This document shows, in pieces, positions 18,856 through 27,280 of a stretch of DNA of 64,000 bases (positions within the stretch are counted from its first letter, which is position 1; every line of letters starts with the position of its first letter). This DNA is from Bdellovibrionales bacterium (lineage in GTDB: Bacteria > Bdellovibrionota > Bdellovibrionia > Bdellovibrionales > JAMPXM01). A model generated the notes under the pieces. That model searched no databases, was not told the origin of the DNA, and saw only the letters and a program-made list of their open reading frames with translations. The stretch is from NCBI GenBank assembly GCA_016713885.1, contig JADJOF010000004.1:1-64000 (forward strand), written 5' to 3'. The position numbers were made by a program, and so were the translations under genes.

Positions 18856-19944
18856 CTCCGCCCAAAAGGTCTAAAGTCCGGGCCGTCAAAGGTCGCTTGG
18901 GGCCTCAACACAGCCGAAACACCGGCGATACGAATTCCCTACTCGGCAATCCTCACCGCCCTACCGGCCGGCTCACAAGCCAACGGCGACAAGTTCAAGC
19001 TCGGCTTTGAATTCGACGTCACCACAAAAGAGAGTCAGCCATTGACCGTCGTTGCAAACGACACCATCGAGTTTCTGCCCGTGTGGAACCTCAAACCGGA
19101 AGTCACTGCCGCCAGCGACGTCGATAACGGTCTCTATAGCCTCAAAATTAGCGCCTACGGCTCACACAAACTACGGACCTTTGTCCGATCGATGGTCGCT
19201 CACCGAACCGCAATGCAAAGCGATAGCACAAAGGCCTTTAACCTCTACATCAACGACGGATCACTTCCGTTTGGCGGCTCATTTAGTGGTGTCCATAACA
19301 CTCACAATACCGGTAACATTCTCGATATGAGGCCACTTGGAAACACGGGTTCAACCAGTCAGCACTACGACTTTGCTTCGGGATCAAAACGCATCGCAGA
19401 TCTGGCCGTCGTCTGGGCTGAAAGCATCTATCGGAACGAACAGTGCAATAGCCTTACTCGGGAATCGGCAGAACATATCGCTTGCGAAGCCACAGCGACC
19501 ACGCATTTTCAGACAGAATTTGATATCGATCACCCGAGCGACACATTTCAAACCAAACGGGCGAGACTCGTGCGATGGATCAATCTTAACCAACAGCTTG
19601 GGAGTATCCCAATGCCCGCTGGGACAAAATCCTTACAGTTCAAATTTAGCGATGGCCTCAGGAAGTTCAGCAGCCTATGCGAGGCTATGGTAACTGCATA
19701 CCAATCCGGAACTGCTCAACTGGTGCCAGCCGAGGGATGTGAACAGAAAATTGACCACAGTCCATTTGACGAATCTGACATCCAGTTCCAGCTGTCGACC
19801 AAGCTACCATCGGGCATCTTGCCAAACGGCGATGCCATCCCCGGAACTCTTCAGCAGAGCACATTCACCAACAGCCGACTTAAGAAACTTCAAATTCATG
19901 AACTCCTGCACTATGATCACTTTCATCTGGAGATTAACGAGTGA
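18856..19944 (+). CDS. LAS-fold (MepA/M15/M74-like) peptidase, 5' end missing or displaced
   Basis: The frame holds the two zinc motifs of LAS-type peptidoglycan peptidases: SFSGVHNTHNTGNILDMRP, giving H-x6-D, and HYDHFHLEI, giving H-x-H, 190 residues later. The arrangement resembles penicillin-insensitive murein endopeptidase. Coding character is visible from about 18895, but the only in-frame start before the motifs is TTG at 19042 and no signal peptide is found after the in-frame stop at 18853-18855, so the N-terminus is either truncated or shifted by an indel. The stop overlaps the GTG of the next gene (GTGA). Candidate cell-wall hydrolase of a peptidase/partner cassette. Confidence 0.6.
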   Translation, partial: LRPKGLKSGPSKVAWGLNTAETPAIRIPYSAILTALPAGSQANGDKFKLGFEFDVTTKESQPLTVVANDTIEFLPVWNLKPEVTAASDVDNGLYSLKISAYGSHKLRTFVRSMVAHRTAMQSDSTKAFNLYINDGSLPFGGSFSGVHNTHNTGNILDMRPLGNTGSTSQHYDFASGSKRIADLAVVWAESIYRNEQCNSLTRESAEHIACEATATTHFQTEFDIDHPSDTFQTKRARLVRWINLNQQLGSIPMPAGTKSLQFKFSDGLRKFSSLCEAMVTAYQSGTAQLVPAEGCEQKIDHSPFDESDIQFQLSTKLPSGILPNGDAIPGTLQQSTFTNSRLKKLQIHELLHYDHFHLEINE

Positions 19945-20711
19945 AACTCTACTCAATTCTACTCTTGATATTCAGTTCTGACGTCTTCGCCAAGGATCAA
20001 CCCTGTGCGACAGAGTTTACTGTTAATCCGATTCGCTTTCAGGAGTGCAAACAGGTGAAACCCGCTGATGCCCGTCTTGCGTGTTTCAAAAAAATCTTTG
20101 GCCCACGAGCACGAGCTGTAAAAGGCCAATCGGGAGATGTACAGTATGTCGAAATCACGACAAACGGAAAACTCAAGATTTGCGTAAACGGCCTAAACTT
20201 TCAACCGAGTGGAATTCTGACAGCCATCTCCTATGTCGAAAAAAACCAAACGCTAACTCTATCCGGCATCAAAACCCCTATCAAGATCGGACGCTTTGAG
20301 ATCACTGAGGGCAATCACATTTGCAATCTTACAGTGGACGGAAAACTCACCGGAGATTTGATACCCGAATATAGTTTCCTGCCGGACACGGCGAAACTCA
20401 AAATTGCCTCAATGCAATGTAGAGAAATTGACAACCACATTGACGGCCGAGAGATCACTCTCGCCGAACCGACGACTGTTTGCGATCTGAAAATGCCCGC
20501 AGGAACATCGTTTGGATATTGGCCCGACGGGGCCTATCACTTCACAGCCGTCGCAAACGGAAGCATGAAAGTCACCGACGGAGAAGTTAACGCGACGGTA
20601 TTGGATGTTGAAAAAGGAAAAAACTATCGAAACTTGAATCCGATAAAAGCCCCGTGCGATTGGAGCGAAACTCCACCGAATGTGTTGGATCCGCTCAACG
20701 AAGAAGAGTAG
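19941..20711 (+). CDS. Secreted cysteine-containing partner protein A of the LAS cassette
   Basis: 256 residues with a short signal peptide (MKLYSILLLIFSSDVFA). The mature protein has about nine cysteines and repeated beta-rich blocks, ending PTTVCDLKMPAGTSFGYW, a second Cys in PCDWSE and NVLDPLNEEE. No known family. GTG start overlaps the peptidase stop, so both are made together. Proteins B and C downstream share the plan (signal peptide, TxCxxxxPxxT block, paired C-terminal Cys, LDP tail) but only weak identity. Coupling to a hydrolase suggests an inhibitor, immunity or targeting partner; this is inference. Confidence 0.6.
   Translation: MKLYSILLLIFSSDVFAKDQPCATEFTVNPIRFQECKQVKPADARLACFKKIFGPRARAVKGQSGDVQYVEITTNGKLKICVNGLNFQPSGILTAISYVEKNQTLTLSGIKTPIKIGRFEITEGNHICNLTVDGKLTGDLIPEYSFLPDTAKLKIASMQCREIDNHIDGREITLAEPTTVCDLKMPAGTSFGYWPDGAYHFTAVANGSMKVTDGEVNATVLDVEKGKNYRNLNPIKAPCDWSETPPNVLDPLNEEE
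20421..20711 (+). repeat. Segmental repeat, copy 1 (3' part of protein A gene)
   Basis: These 291 bases recur at 22951-23241 with a constant offset of 2530 and about eleven mismatches by my count. The copy starts at AGAGAAATTGAC and ends exactly with the stop codon TAG; flanks differ on both sides. Confidence 0.85.
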
Positions 20712-21038
20712 CCTGCTGATCCTTAAAATCGCCCATAGTGCATTGTTGCTCAACGACAACGGTACTTTTTCCGGCAGCCGGATCACAGCCGCCAATCTTG
20801 ACATCGTCTCGCGGCTCAGACTTCAAGCCCGCGGAGTTAAAACCATCAACTCCGTACACGTCCTCATGAATGGCACAAGATTCCACTCGATTACATTTTC
20901 ACCTGCCGTCAAGATCGATGACTCACAGAATCTTGGGAGAACCGCCCCTTGACTGAGTTCGATACCACGCCAATTGACTTCGGCCTCTCCAACGAGGAGC
21001 ATTACAATCACATTCATATCAACGGAATAGCGCGGTGA
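20712..21038 (+). pseudogene. C-terminal stub of a LAS-type peptidase (stub 1)
   Basis: Between proteins A and B lies a decayed peptidase end. One frame reads GVKTINSVHVLMNGTRFHSI and on to NLGRTAP. Adding one C in the C run at 20945-20948 joins it to LTEFDTTPIDFGLSNEEH, then YNHIHINGIAR, which carries the H-x-H motif. The stub stop overlaps the GTG of protein B (GTGA), exactly as the intact peptidase overlaps protein A. The H-x6-D motif and the N-terminus are absent. Confidence 0.6.
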
Positions 21039-21838
21039 ATAAAATAAACTTAAATTGTTATAAATTTAGATCTCGTTGGATTTCCTTCTTCATACTGATC
21101 ACTCTCGCCACATTCGCTGGCCAGGCATCAGATGAAGATTTTAGATCAAATACCGCGTGCTCAAACCTAGACGACCCAAATGCTATTCGTTTGTGTACCA
21201 CAAAGCTATGGTGTCCCGACTGCGGTCTTTCGACTCTCTCTCATGAGGAAGTCACCTATACCATTCAGGACCAACGCTCGTTAAGAGTTGCCATCCATCC
21301 ATCCAAAGAAATACGTCTCGGTCGCCACAAAGGAGCTGGGCACCTACTCTTGCGCGGCATCTCCAAAACCTTTGGCGATACTAACATTTGCCCAATAGAC
21401 GACGGTTATATCTTAGTTGATGGCATCAAAACATCTGGATGCGTTCCCTTTCCATTTGGAAAGGCTCTTTCTCTTCAATTGTCTACCGAGCTTAGAAAGA
21501 TACTGAAGTCAGTCAAATTCGTAGATGCTCATTTTCGAAAAAGCATGTTCGAGCCATACTCATTAAAAATTCGATCATTTAAGCTATCGGAGACACAGAC
21601 GATATGCGGTGTCAGCTTGCCAAAAAATACTTTTGTTCAGTTCGACGACATGGAGAGCGATAACGACTCCTTCGAGGTCAAACCCACAACGCCAGTTGTG
21701 GCCAACGGAAAGACATATCCAAAATACAATGCCCATCTGAAGACACAGCACTATCGACTCTTTGACGGAAAGAAATGTAGTGTGAACTTTCGAATCGATG
21801 ATCAACCGGATGACGAAAACCTTGATCCGTTCAAATAG
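21035..21838 (+). CDS. Secreted cysteine-containing partner protein B
   Basis: 267 residues, GTG start inside the overlap with the peptidase stub. Hydrophobic signal segment at about 16-30 after a basic N-terminus, cleavage near GQASD. Contains TKLWCPDCGL, NICPIDDGYILVDG, QTICGVSLPKNTFVQF, TTPVVANGKTYPKY and KKCSVNF, ending DDENLDPFK; eight cysteines in the mature part. Clearly paralogous to protein C, distantly to A. No known family. Expected in the periplasm or outside the cell. Confidence 0.6.
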   Translation: MNKINLNCYKFRSRWISFFILITLATFAGQASDEDFRSNTACSNLDDPNAIRLCTTKLWCPDCGLSTLSHEEVTYTIQDQRSLRVAIHPSKEIRLGRHKGAGHLLLRGISKTFGDTNICPIDDGYILVDGIKTSGCVPFPFGKALSLQLSTELRKILKSVKFVDAHFRKSMFEPYSLKIRSFKLSETQTICGVSLPKNTFVQFDDMESDNDSFEVKPTTPVVANGKTYPKYNAHLKTQHYRLFDGKKCSVNFRIDDQPDDENLDPFK

Positions 21839-21924
21839 CCAGGCAAACTGTCATTTAAGGAGAAACACTCTGAGCAATATGTCTGAGACTCCGACGGAGC
21901 CAACTACAGAGGAGAGATTTTAGA
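21035..21924 (+). repeat. Tandem duplication unit 1 (protein B gene plus tail)
   Basis: Protein B and its 86-base downstream tail (ATTTAAGGAGAAACACTCTG and on to AGATTTTAGAT) are repeated as protein C and tail at 22008-22884. Identity is high over the last 180 coding bases and the tail, and lower over the N-terminal half, indicating an older tandem duplication with later divergence or partial conversion. Confidence 0.75.
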
Positions 21925-22010
21925 TAGCTTGTGTAGTCAATGCTGGAACTCTGGCCCAGCACACTGTTGATCAATTGCGATCATATTCACATCGACGGAG
22001 TAGCTCAGTG
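21839..22010 (+). pseudogene. C-terminal stub of a LAS-type peptidase (stub 2)
   Basis: After the repeated tail the sequence reads CDHIHIDGVAQ and stops in a GTGA overlap with the protein C start. This is the same position and motif (H-x-H, then xGxA) as stub 1. Only the last dozen or so codons are recognisable; the remainder of the gap is non-coding in all frames. Confidence 0.5.
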
Positions 22011-22797
22011 AAAAAGACTTTAATCCAAAGCGGCCTTAGCGTCATCTTGCTATCAACTGGTTTTCAGCCGAGCGAATCAAAGGCGGCAGATGAGTTCCCG
22101 GTACCCGAGCGAAGCTGTCCACCTCGTACAAATAAAACCGCCGCCATTCTTTGCACTGCAAAACTATGGTGCCCAGATTGTGGACTCAATGATCTATACC
22201 CAAATGAGCTTACGACGACTTCAATCGACTTCAAATCAATACAAATCCAGATCGATACACCAAGGTTGATTCAACTCGGAACCATGAAAGGCACGGGAAA
22301 GCTCACTGTCCGCCATCTCGTCTCTAACTCAGAGCAGACTAAAATTTGTCCTGAGGAAGATGGCTATATTCTCGTCGGACAATGGAAAAAGCAGCCAATG
22401 TGTCCCGCTACCAAAGGGCAAATCAATTCCTCTGAAAATGACAAAGGGACTCACTCAGCTTCTAAAAACCTTTCAGTACGAAAATGTCAGTTTTCGCAAG
22501 TCAATCTATTCCCCCTACTCTCTTCATTTCGCCACACTGACAATCAAAGCCGGGCAGACCGTGTGTGGCGTGCATTTCCCCTCCAAAACACAAGTCATCT
22601 TCAATGAAATGGAAATCGACGACGACTCCTTCGAGGTCAGACCCACAACGCCAGTTGTGGCCAACGGCAAGACATACCCAAAATACAGTGGCCGTCTGGA
22701 GGCACAGCGCTATGAATTGTTTGACGGAAAAAAGTGCAGCGTTAGCTTTCAAATCGACGATGAGCCGGATGACGAGAACCTTGATCCATTCAAATAG
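22008..22797 (+). CDS. Secreted cysteine-containing partner protein C, one-base frameshift
   Basis: Paralogue of protein B, about 262 residues. GTG start in a GTGA overlap with stub 2; signal peptide VKKTLIQSGLSVILLSTGF. Shares AKLWCPDCGL, KICPEEDGYILV, QTVCGVHFPSKTQVIF, TTPVVANGKTYPKY, KKCSVSF and DDENLDPFK. The frame breaks at GTCGGAC; removing one G at 22377-22378 restores YILVDNGKSSQCVPLPKG, aligned to YILVDGIKTSGCVP in protein B. Length is a multiple of three plus one, as expected for one inserted base. Confidence 0.6.
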
Positions 22798-22884
22798 CCG
22801 GACAAACGGTCATTTAAGGAGAAACACTCTGAGCAGTAAGTCCGAGACTCCGACGGAGGCAGTTACAGAGGATGGATTTTAGAT
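22008..22884 (+). repeat. Tandem duplication unit 2 (protein C gene plus tail)
   Basis: Second copy of the unit at 21035-21924, offset about 960-973 bases. The tail after the stop codon (ATTTAAGGAGAAACACTCTG onward) is nearly identical to that after protein B. Confidence 0.75.
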
Positions 22885-23241
22885 GCCATGTTTACTCGCC
22901 CAGCACACTGAGGATCGATCGTGATCACTCTCACGTCAGCGGAGTTACTCAGAGAAATTGACAACCACATTGACGGCCGAGAGATCACTCTCGCCGAACC
23001 GACGACTGTTTGCGATATGAGAATGCCCGCCGGAACATCGTTTGGATATTGGCCCGATGGGGCCTATCACTTTACAGCCGTCGCAAACGGAAGCATGAAA
23101 GTCACCGACGGAGAAGTTAACGCGACGGTATTGGATGTTGAAAAAGGAAAAAACTATCGAAACTTAGACCCGATAAAAACCCCTTGCGATTGGAGCGAAA
23201 CTCCAGCGAATGTGTTGGATCCGCTCAACGAAGAAGAGTAG
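22885..23241 (+). pseudogene. Peptidase stub 3 joined to a truncated copy of protein A
   Basis: Reads RDHSHVSGVTQ, the third decayed H-x-H peptidase end, ending at CTCAG where the other stubs meet GTGA. From 22951 it switches abruptly to a copy of the 3' part of protein A (REIDNHIDGREITLAEPTT to NVLDPLNEEE). An open frame exists from GTG 22921, but it lacks a signal peptide and the first two thirds of protein A, so it is probably not functional. Confidence 0.6.
22951..23241 (+). repeat. Segmental repeat, copy 2 (3' part of protein A gene)
   Basis: About 96% identical to 20421-20711. The left breakpoint coincides with the point where a partner gene should begin after a peptidase stub; the right end is the shared stop codon. 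Confidence 0.85.
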
Positions 23242-23395
23242 GCGCCCTAAATATTGCCGAACAAAGTCGATACACATATCAAGTCCAAGAAAGCTTTCAG
23301 TCCGAAAGACGAAGATCAAATTTAGATTTGGAACTCACGGTAAGCTCACAGCCGGACTTGCCCATGAAGATTGGAATAGCGGCATGCTAAACCCG

Positions 23396-23426
23396 AAAAA
23401 ACAAAAGGCCCCCTTTCGGGAGCCTT
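23396..23426 (-). terminator. Rho-independent terminator of the protease gene
   Basis: On the minus strand AAGGCTCCC-GAAA-GGGGGCCTT forms a nine-pair stem with one mismatch (plus-strand 23405-23413 and 23418-23426), followed by TTGTTTTTT. It lies 39 bases after the protease stop codon. Confidence 0.85.
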
Positions 23427-23464
23427 CTGTCGAAAGAAACAACTTTTCCTTCAGCCGATTGGTC

Positions 23465-25042
23465 CTATTGGCACCATGGCATTTCGGGCATAACGCCGCA
23501 GATGACCTGACAGATTTGCGGGTCGCCCAGCGGACACTCCATGCCGCCGCCGCCGCCACCACCACCGCCGCCGCCACCCGACTGGGATTGGACAACGCGA
23601 ACAGCGAGTGATTCAGAACGAGCACCAGAAGCATCAGTCACAGTCACAGTCGTCTCACCCTCTGCTTTTGCAGTAAAGCGACCGCTCGCATCGATATCGC
23701 CAATGCTTGCGTCTCTGACTGAAAACGAGAACGGCGCTTTGCCATAAGTCGCTGTGAAGCTCTTGCTTGCACCCGGCGCCAAGGTCGCCGCTGCAGGAGT
23801 GATAAACATGCGGCGAGAAAGAACTGTCTCTGTCGCAGCAGCCATATCAACACGGCATCCGCACGCAACTTCGATGTTTGCTTTCGCACCAGTCACCTGC
23901 AAGAGAGCGCGGATCTGCGCACCGGTGAGCGACGGATCTTGTGCTTTCAAGAACGCCGTGATTCCAAAAACAAGCGGTGTCGCCATCGAAGTTCCAGAAA
24001 GCTTGCCGTACTTGTTGCCAGGAAGCGTCGACATGATGTCGAGGCCTGGAGAGGCAACGTGAACGGTTCCCTTTCCATAGTTTGACCAAGACGGCTTCTC
24101 GTCGTTGGGGCCAGACGCCGCAACTGAAATCGTATTGTCGAACTCGGCGTTCGTTGGGAACACTTCCGTTTGATCGTTGTTACGGCCATCGTTTGCTGCC
24201 GCCATAACCATGATAACGCCAGCGTTGCTTGCGCGCTGAACGGCATCAACCAAAGGCTGAGCCTGCGCACGCGGTACAGCAGCTCCCCACGATGCTGAAA
24301 TAACATGAGCGCCGTTTTGAATAGCGTGATCGATCGCTTTGATACCGTTGTTCAAATCACCTGAACCGTCGGCTCCAAGAAAGCGAAGAGGCATGATTGA
24401 AACGTCAGCTGAAGCACCAACGATTCCACCATCGACCAAACCGCTACCGCCAACACTGCCCGCACAGTGAGTGCCGTGGCCAGGGTTCTGCTGTGACGTC
24501 AGATCCATCGGATCAGCATCGCCATCGCGGAAGTCATAGCCAGTGATGGCGTTCGACTTCAACGTTGGATGTGTGTAGTCCATGCCAGTGTCGATTACCG
24601 CAACTTTAATATTCTTCGAACCTTTGTTGCCAGCCAGCGACCATGCTTTTTCAACGCCGACCTGCTTATTGGCCCACTGCTCTTGCAGCGCCGCAATCCC
24701 GACAACAGAGTCAACGCCTTGAACGCTCTGCATCTGGGCATACATCTTAATGTTTGGAACAACGTACTCAACATTCGGGTTTTTCAAGAGCGACACGAGT
24801 GTCGAAATCTCTTGCGCGCCGTTGATGCGAACTTTCAGCAAATTTCCGAAAGTATTGTGATCCGCAATTTGCATCGATGGTGTTGATTTCAACGACAGCA
24901 TCGTAGTGAAGTTGCGATTCTTGTACTTCACGAGATATTCGCCCGGAATTCTTTCCTGAGCTTGCGCGCCAGAAGCGGCGAGCACTGCTCCAGCCGTTAC
25001 CACAACGGCGCTGAGAGCAGCAAAATGGTTGGAACCTAACAC
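23465..25042 (-). CDS. Secreted subtilisin-like serine protease with Ig-like domain and Cys-rich tail
   Basis: S8 family protease of 525 residues. Signal peptide to about 30 (ASGAQAQ); I9-like propeptide (about 30-100, EYLVKYKNRN and VEYVVPN); catalytic Asp in VAVIDTGMD, His in GHGTHCAG and Ser in SGTSMATP. After the catalytic domain comes an Ig/Big_2-like module (about 415-490), a run of twelve glycines, and a short tail with four cysteines ending MPEMPWCQ. I start at GTG 25042 because AAGGAGGG lies four bases upstream; the frame is open to 25078 but without a good site. Expected to be secreted and self-processed. Monocistronic, with its own terminator. Confidence 0.9.
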   Translation of the reverse strand: MLGSNHFAALSAVVVTAGAVLAASGAQAQERIPGEYLVKYKNRNFTTMLSLKSTPSMQIADHNTFGNLLKVRINGAQEISTLVSLLKNPNVEYVVPNIKMYAQMQSVQGVDSVVGIAALQEQWANKQVGVEKAWSLAGNKGSKNIKVAVIDTGMDYTHPTLKSNAITGYDFRDGDADPMDLTSQQNPGHGTHCAGSVGGSGLVDGGIVGASADVSIMPLRFLGADGSGDLNNGIKAIDHAIQNGAHVISASWGAAVPRAQAQPLVDAVQRASNAGVIMVMAAANDGRNNDQTEVFPTNAEFDNTISVAASGPNDEKPSWSNYGKGTVHVASPGLDIMSTLPGNKYGKLSGTSMATPLVFGITAFLKAQDPSLTGAQIRALLQVTGAKANIEVACGCRVDMAAATETVLSRRMFITPAAATLAPGASKSFTATYGKAPFSFSVRDASIGDIDASGRFTAKAEGETTVTVTDASGARSESLAVRVVQSQSGGGGGGGGGGGGMECPLGDPQICQVICGVMPEMPWCQ

Positions 25043-25420
25043 GAGACCCTCCTTGGTATTAGTTCGTTCTGAGTTCATTCATTCGGGGGACAGAACTGAA
25101 ATCCTTCTCAGTCCTGCCTCGGCCCCGAGCGCCGATCTATAAACTCAGACGTCCTGTCGAGTCTCAGAGGGGCTTTGTTCGTCAGAGGGAGTCCATTCCC
25201 ATAAGGGTCATCCCGCGCGAAACATTTGGAGGAGCGAGGGGTGTCCGATCAAAGCCACGACTGCTATTCCAATCCGCTCGTCCGTGAGCGGTTCCGTTTT
25301 GGAACCTCAGCCGTTTATCGAGCGTACTGGCCGGGGGATCAATCGCAAAGCAGGCCTTTTGGGAAGCGGTGCACTCTGGCTGATGGTCCAGTATCGGCAC
25401 CTAAGGCTTGGTTCATTATG
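25043..25420. other. 378-base intergenic region
   Basis: Between the exporter operon and the protease gene, both on the minus strand. It should hold the protease promoter and the end of the exporter transcript. The only structure I see is GGTTCC-GTTTT-GGAACC at 25290-25306 (perfect 6-bp arms); it has no clear U-tract. A 72-codon open frame at 25182-25400 on the minus strand has no ribosome site or family-like composition and is not called. Confidence 0.5.
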
Positions 25421-27280
25421 TTACGGCGCTGCGGAATGCTCGACTTCACGAAACAGCGGCAAGACGACTTCTGGGCGGTCGAACATGCGAATGCGGCCAT
25501 CCTTGAGCCAAAGCACACGATCGCAGTGAATCAAAGTCGAAAGTCGGTGCGCGATAATAATCTGCGTGCGATCAGCAAAAAACTCTTCCGTCGCTTTGAC
25601 CAACACTTCTTCGGTCTGCGGATCGATCGACGAAGTCGCCTCGTCCATCACCACGATCGGTGCATCTTGCAAAAGACAACGCGCCATACAGAGGAGCTGT
25701 CGCTCTCCGGCCGAGAGGTTTTTACCGCGCTCTTCGATAAACGCATCCAACCCCTGCTCCTGATGCCGAAACCAAACTCCAAGGTCGACACGCTCAAGCG
25801 ACTCGACCAAGACCGCATCCGAATGGCTCCGCTTCAGATCGAGATTTTCACGCAGAGTTCCCCGAAACAGCGTCGGCTCCTGCGCGATGTACGCAATTGA
25901 CCGTCGATAGAGACCAAGATCAACGCCGTCTCTCTCGCCCGCAACTCCGTCGACATTTGCACGATGGCCCTCGATCCGAATTTCGCCAGCATCGATTGGG
26001 TAAAAACGGAACAGCGCTTGAATCAAACTCGACTTACCACTGCCGGTACGGCCGACAATGCCGACCTTCTCACCGGCCTTGATATCGAAGCTCAAACCAT
26101 CCAAGACGAACGGCAGGTTCTCAGCATAGCGAAAACGCAAGCTCTGAACCGATATTCCAGCGGCCCGTTTTAAGGTTATTTTTTCGCGGCTGAGGTGCGC
26201 CTCTTCTGCCGCGGTATATTTTAACTGTGCCGGATTTACCGCAAAATCGGCGGCGCTGGGAAGCCTCAGTCCTGGCTCGAGATCGCGGCGCAAATAATCA
26301 TCCAAACGCTCAACGCCCGTCATGGCCTCTTCAAACTGGGCCATCCATTCAAAAAACATCTGCACGCTATTGGCAGAGAGCATGATAAACGCAAAGGCGA
26401 CGCCGACATCTCCCAGTGAAACTCGGCCCGATTGCATCAGAAACCAACCGGTCACTCCCGTCGATAGCAAAAGTAGCGCAGTCAACGCTCCCATCTGTAA
26501 CGAAAACCCAGTCAAGTACAGACCGGTTCGAATACGGGCACGTAAGTACTCACTGTTCAATCTTTGGAAGCGGTCAAAAAATGTTCTGACTCGGTCAAAC
26601 ACACGAATCGATGTCACGCCTTGAACACTCTCAGCAAAATGGGCAATCGATGGCGACCGGCTGGCCGCCAAACGACGACGCTCCCGCCGAAGCGCCCCTC
26701 TGTTGAGCCAGTAAACGCCAGCTTGCAACAGCGCGACACCGACAAACAGTGCAAGAAAATAAGGGCTCGCCATACCGATCAAAATAGTCATGGACACCAG
26801 ATCGAAAACAATCGCCAAAAACTCCGCCAGCGGTCCACCAAAAAGCCGAAAGACGTTCCCGTAGTCGCTCGAAAAACGAGTCACCACGCGCCCCACGGGC
26901 TGCGTATCAAAAAACACCATCGGCAAGCGCGAGGTTCGATAGGTCACTTCATCGTAGAGACGCGAAATCGCCAGCGCGCTCAAACGCGAAAACGCAATTC
27001 GGTAAATCGAAGTCAGTACAAAGCCAGGACTCGTCACCAAAGTCAAAAGCGAGATGAATTCGCTATACGTCACCGCCCGAAGCACCGACGGTCTCGCTCC
27101 TGGATCGGCCCACCACGACACCAAGTTGGCATTGCCAAGAAGCAGCAGTCGACCGACAAAACCAAAGACGATCAAACTCGCGATCGTCAAGCGATACGGA
27201 CGATAAGCTGCAGACACCGCATTGCAGACACCCTTCGAGTACTGACCCTTAAAATGTGTTTCGTCTTTGATAAAGCTCAT
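25421..27280 (-). CDS. ABC exporter half-transporter, second subunit (canonical ATP site)
   Basis: 619 residues: six-helix exporter membrane domain (about 25-330) then one nucleotide-binding domain with Walker A GRTGSGKSS, signature LSAGERQ and Walker B IVVMDEATSSID including the catalytic Glu; H-loop IIIAHRLST. ATG overlaps the stop of the previous subunit gene (ATGA), so the two should form a heterodimer. The fold and spelling resemble the second half of ABCC/MRP-type exporters. Substrate unknown; msrB upstream suggests nothing specific. Confidence 0.85.
   Translation of the reverse strand: MSFIKDETHFKGQYSKGVCNAVSAAYRPYRLTIASLIVFGFVGRLLLLGNANLVSWWADPGARPSVLRAVTYSEFISLLTLVTSPGFVLTSIYRIAFSRLSALAISRLYDEVTYRTSRLPMVFFDTQPVGRVVTRFSSDYGNVFRLFGGPLAEFLAIVFDLVSMTILIGMASPYFLALFVGVALLQAGVYWLNRGALRRERRRLAASRSPSIAHFAESVQGVTSIRVFDRVRTFFDRFQRLNSEYLRARIRTGLYLTGFSLQMGALTALLLLSTGVTGWFLMQSGRVSLGDVGVAFAFIMLSANSVQMFFEWMAQFEEAMTGVERLDDYLRRDLEPGLRLPSAADFAVNPAQLKYTAAEEAHLSREKITLKRAAGISVQSLRFRYAENLPFVLDGLSFDIKAGEKVGIVGRTGSGKSSLIQALFRFYPIDAGEIRIEGHRANVDGVAGERDGVDLGLYRRSIAYIAQEPTLFRGTLRENLDLKRSHSDAVLVESLERVDLGVWFRHQEQGLDAFIEERGKNLSAGERQLLCMARCLLQDAPIVVMDEATSSIDPQTEEVLVKATEEFFADRTQIIIAHRLSTLIHCDRVLWLKDGRIRMFDRPEVVLPLFREVEHSAAP

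Noticed and set aside
22921..23241. Truncated partner A copy as a functional small gene
   Set aside because: It lacks a signal peptide and most of the protein, and begins in peptidase stub sequence; more consistent with a segmental copy.
25182..25400. 72-codon minus-strand frame in the gap before the protease
   Set aside because: No ribosome site, no signal peptide or conserved pattern, composition like non-coding DNA.
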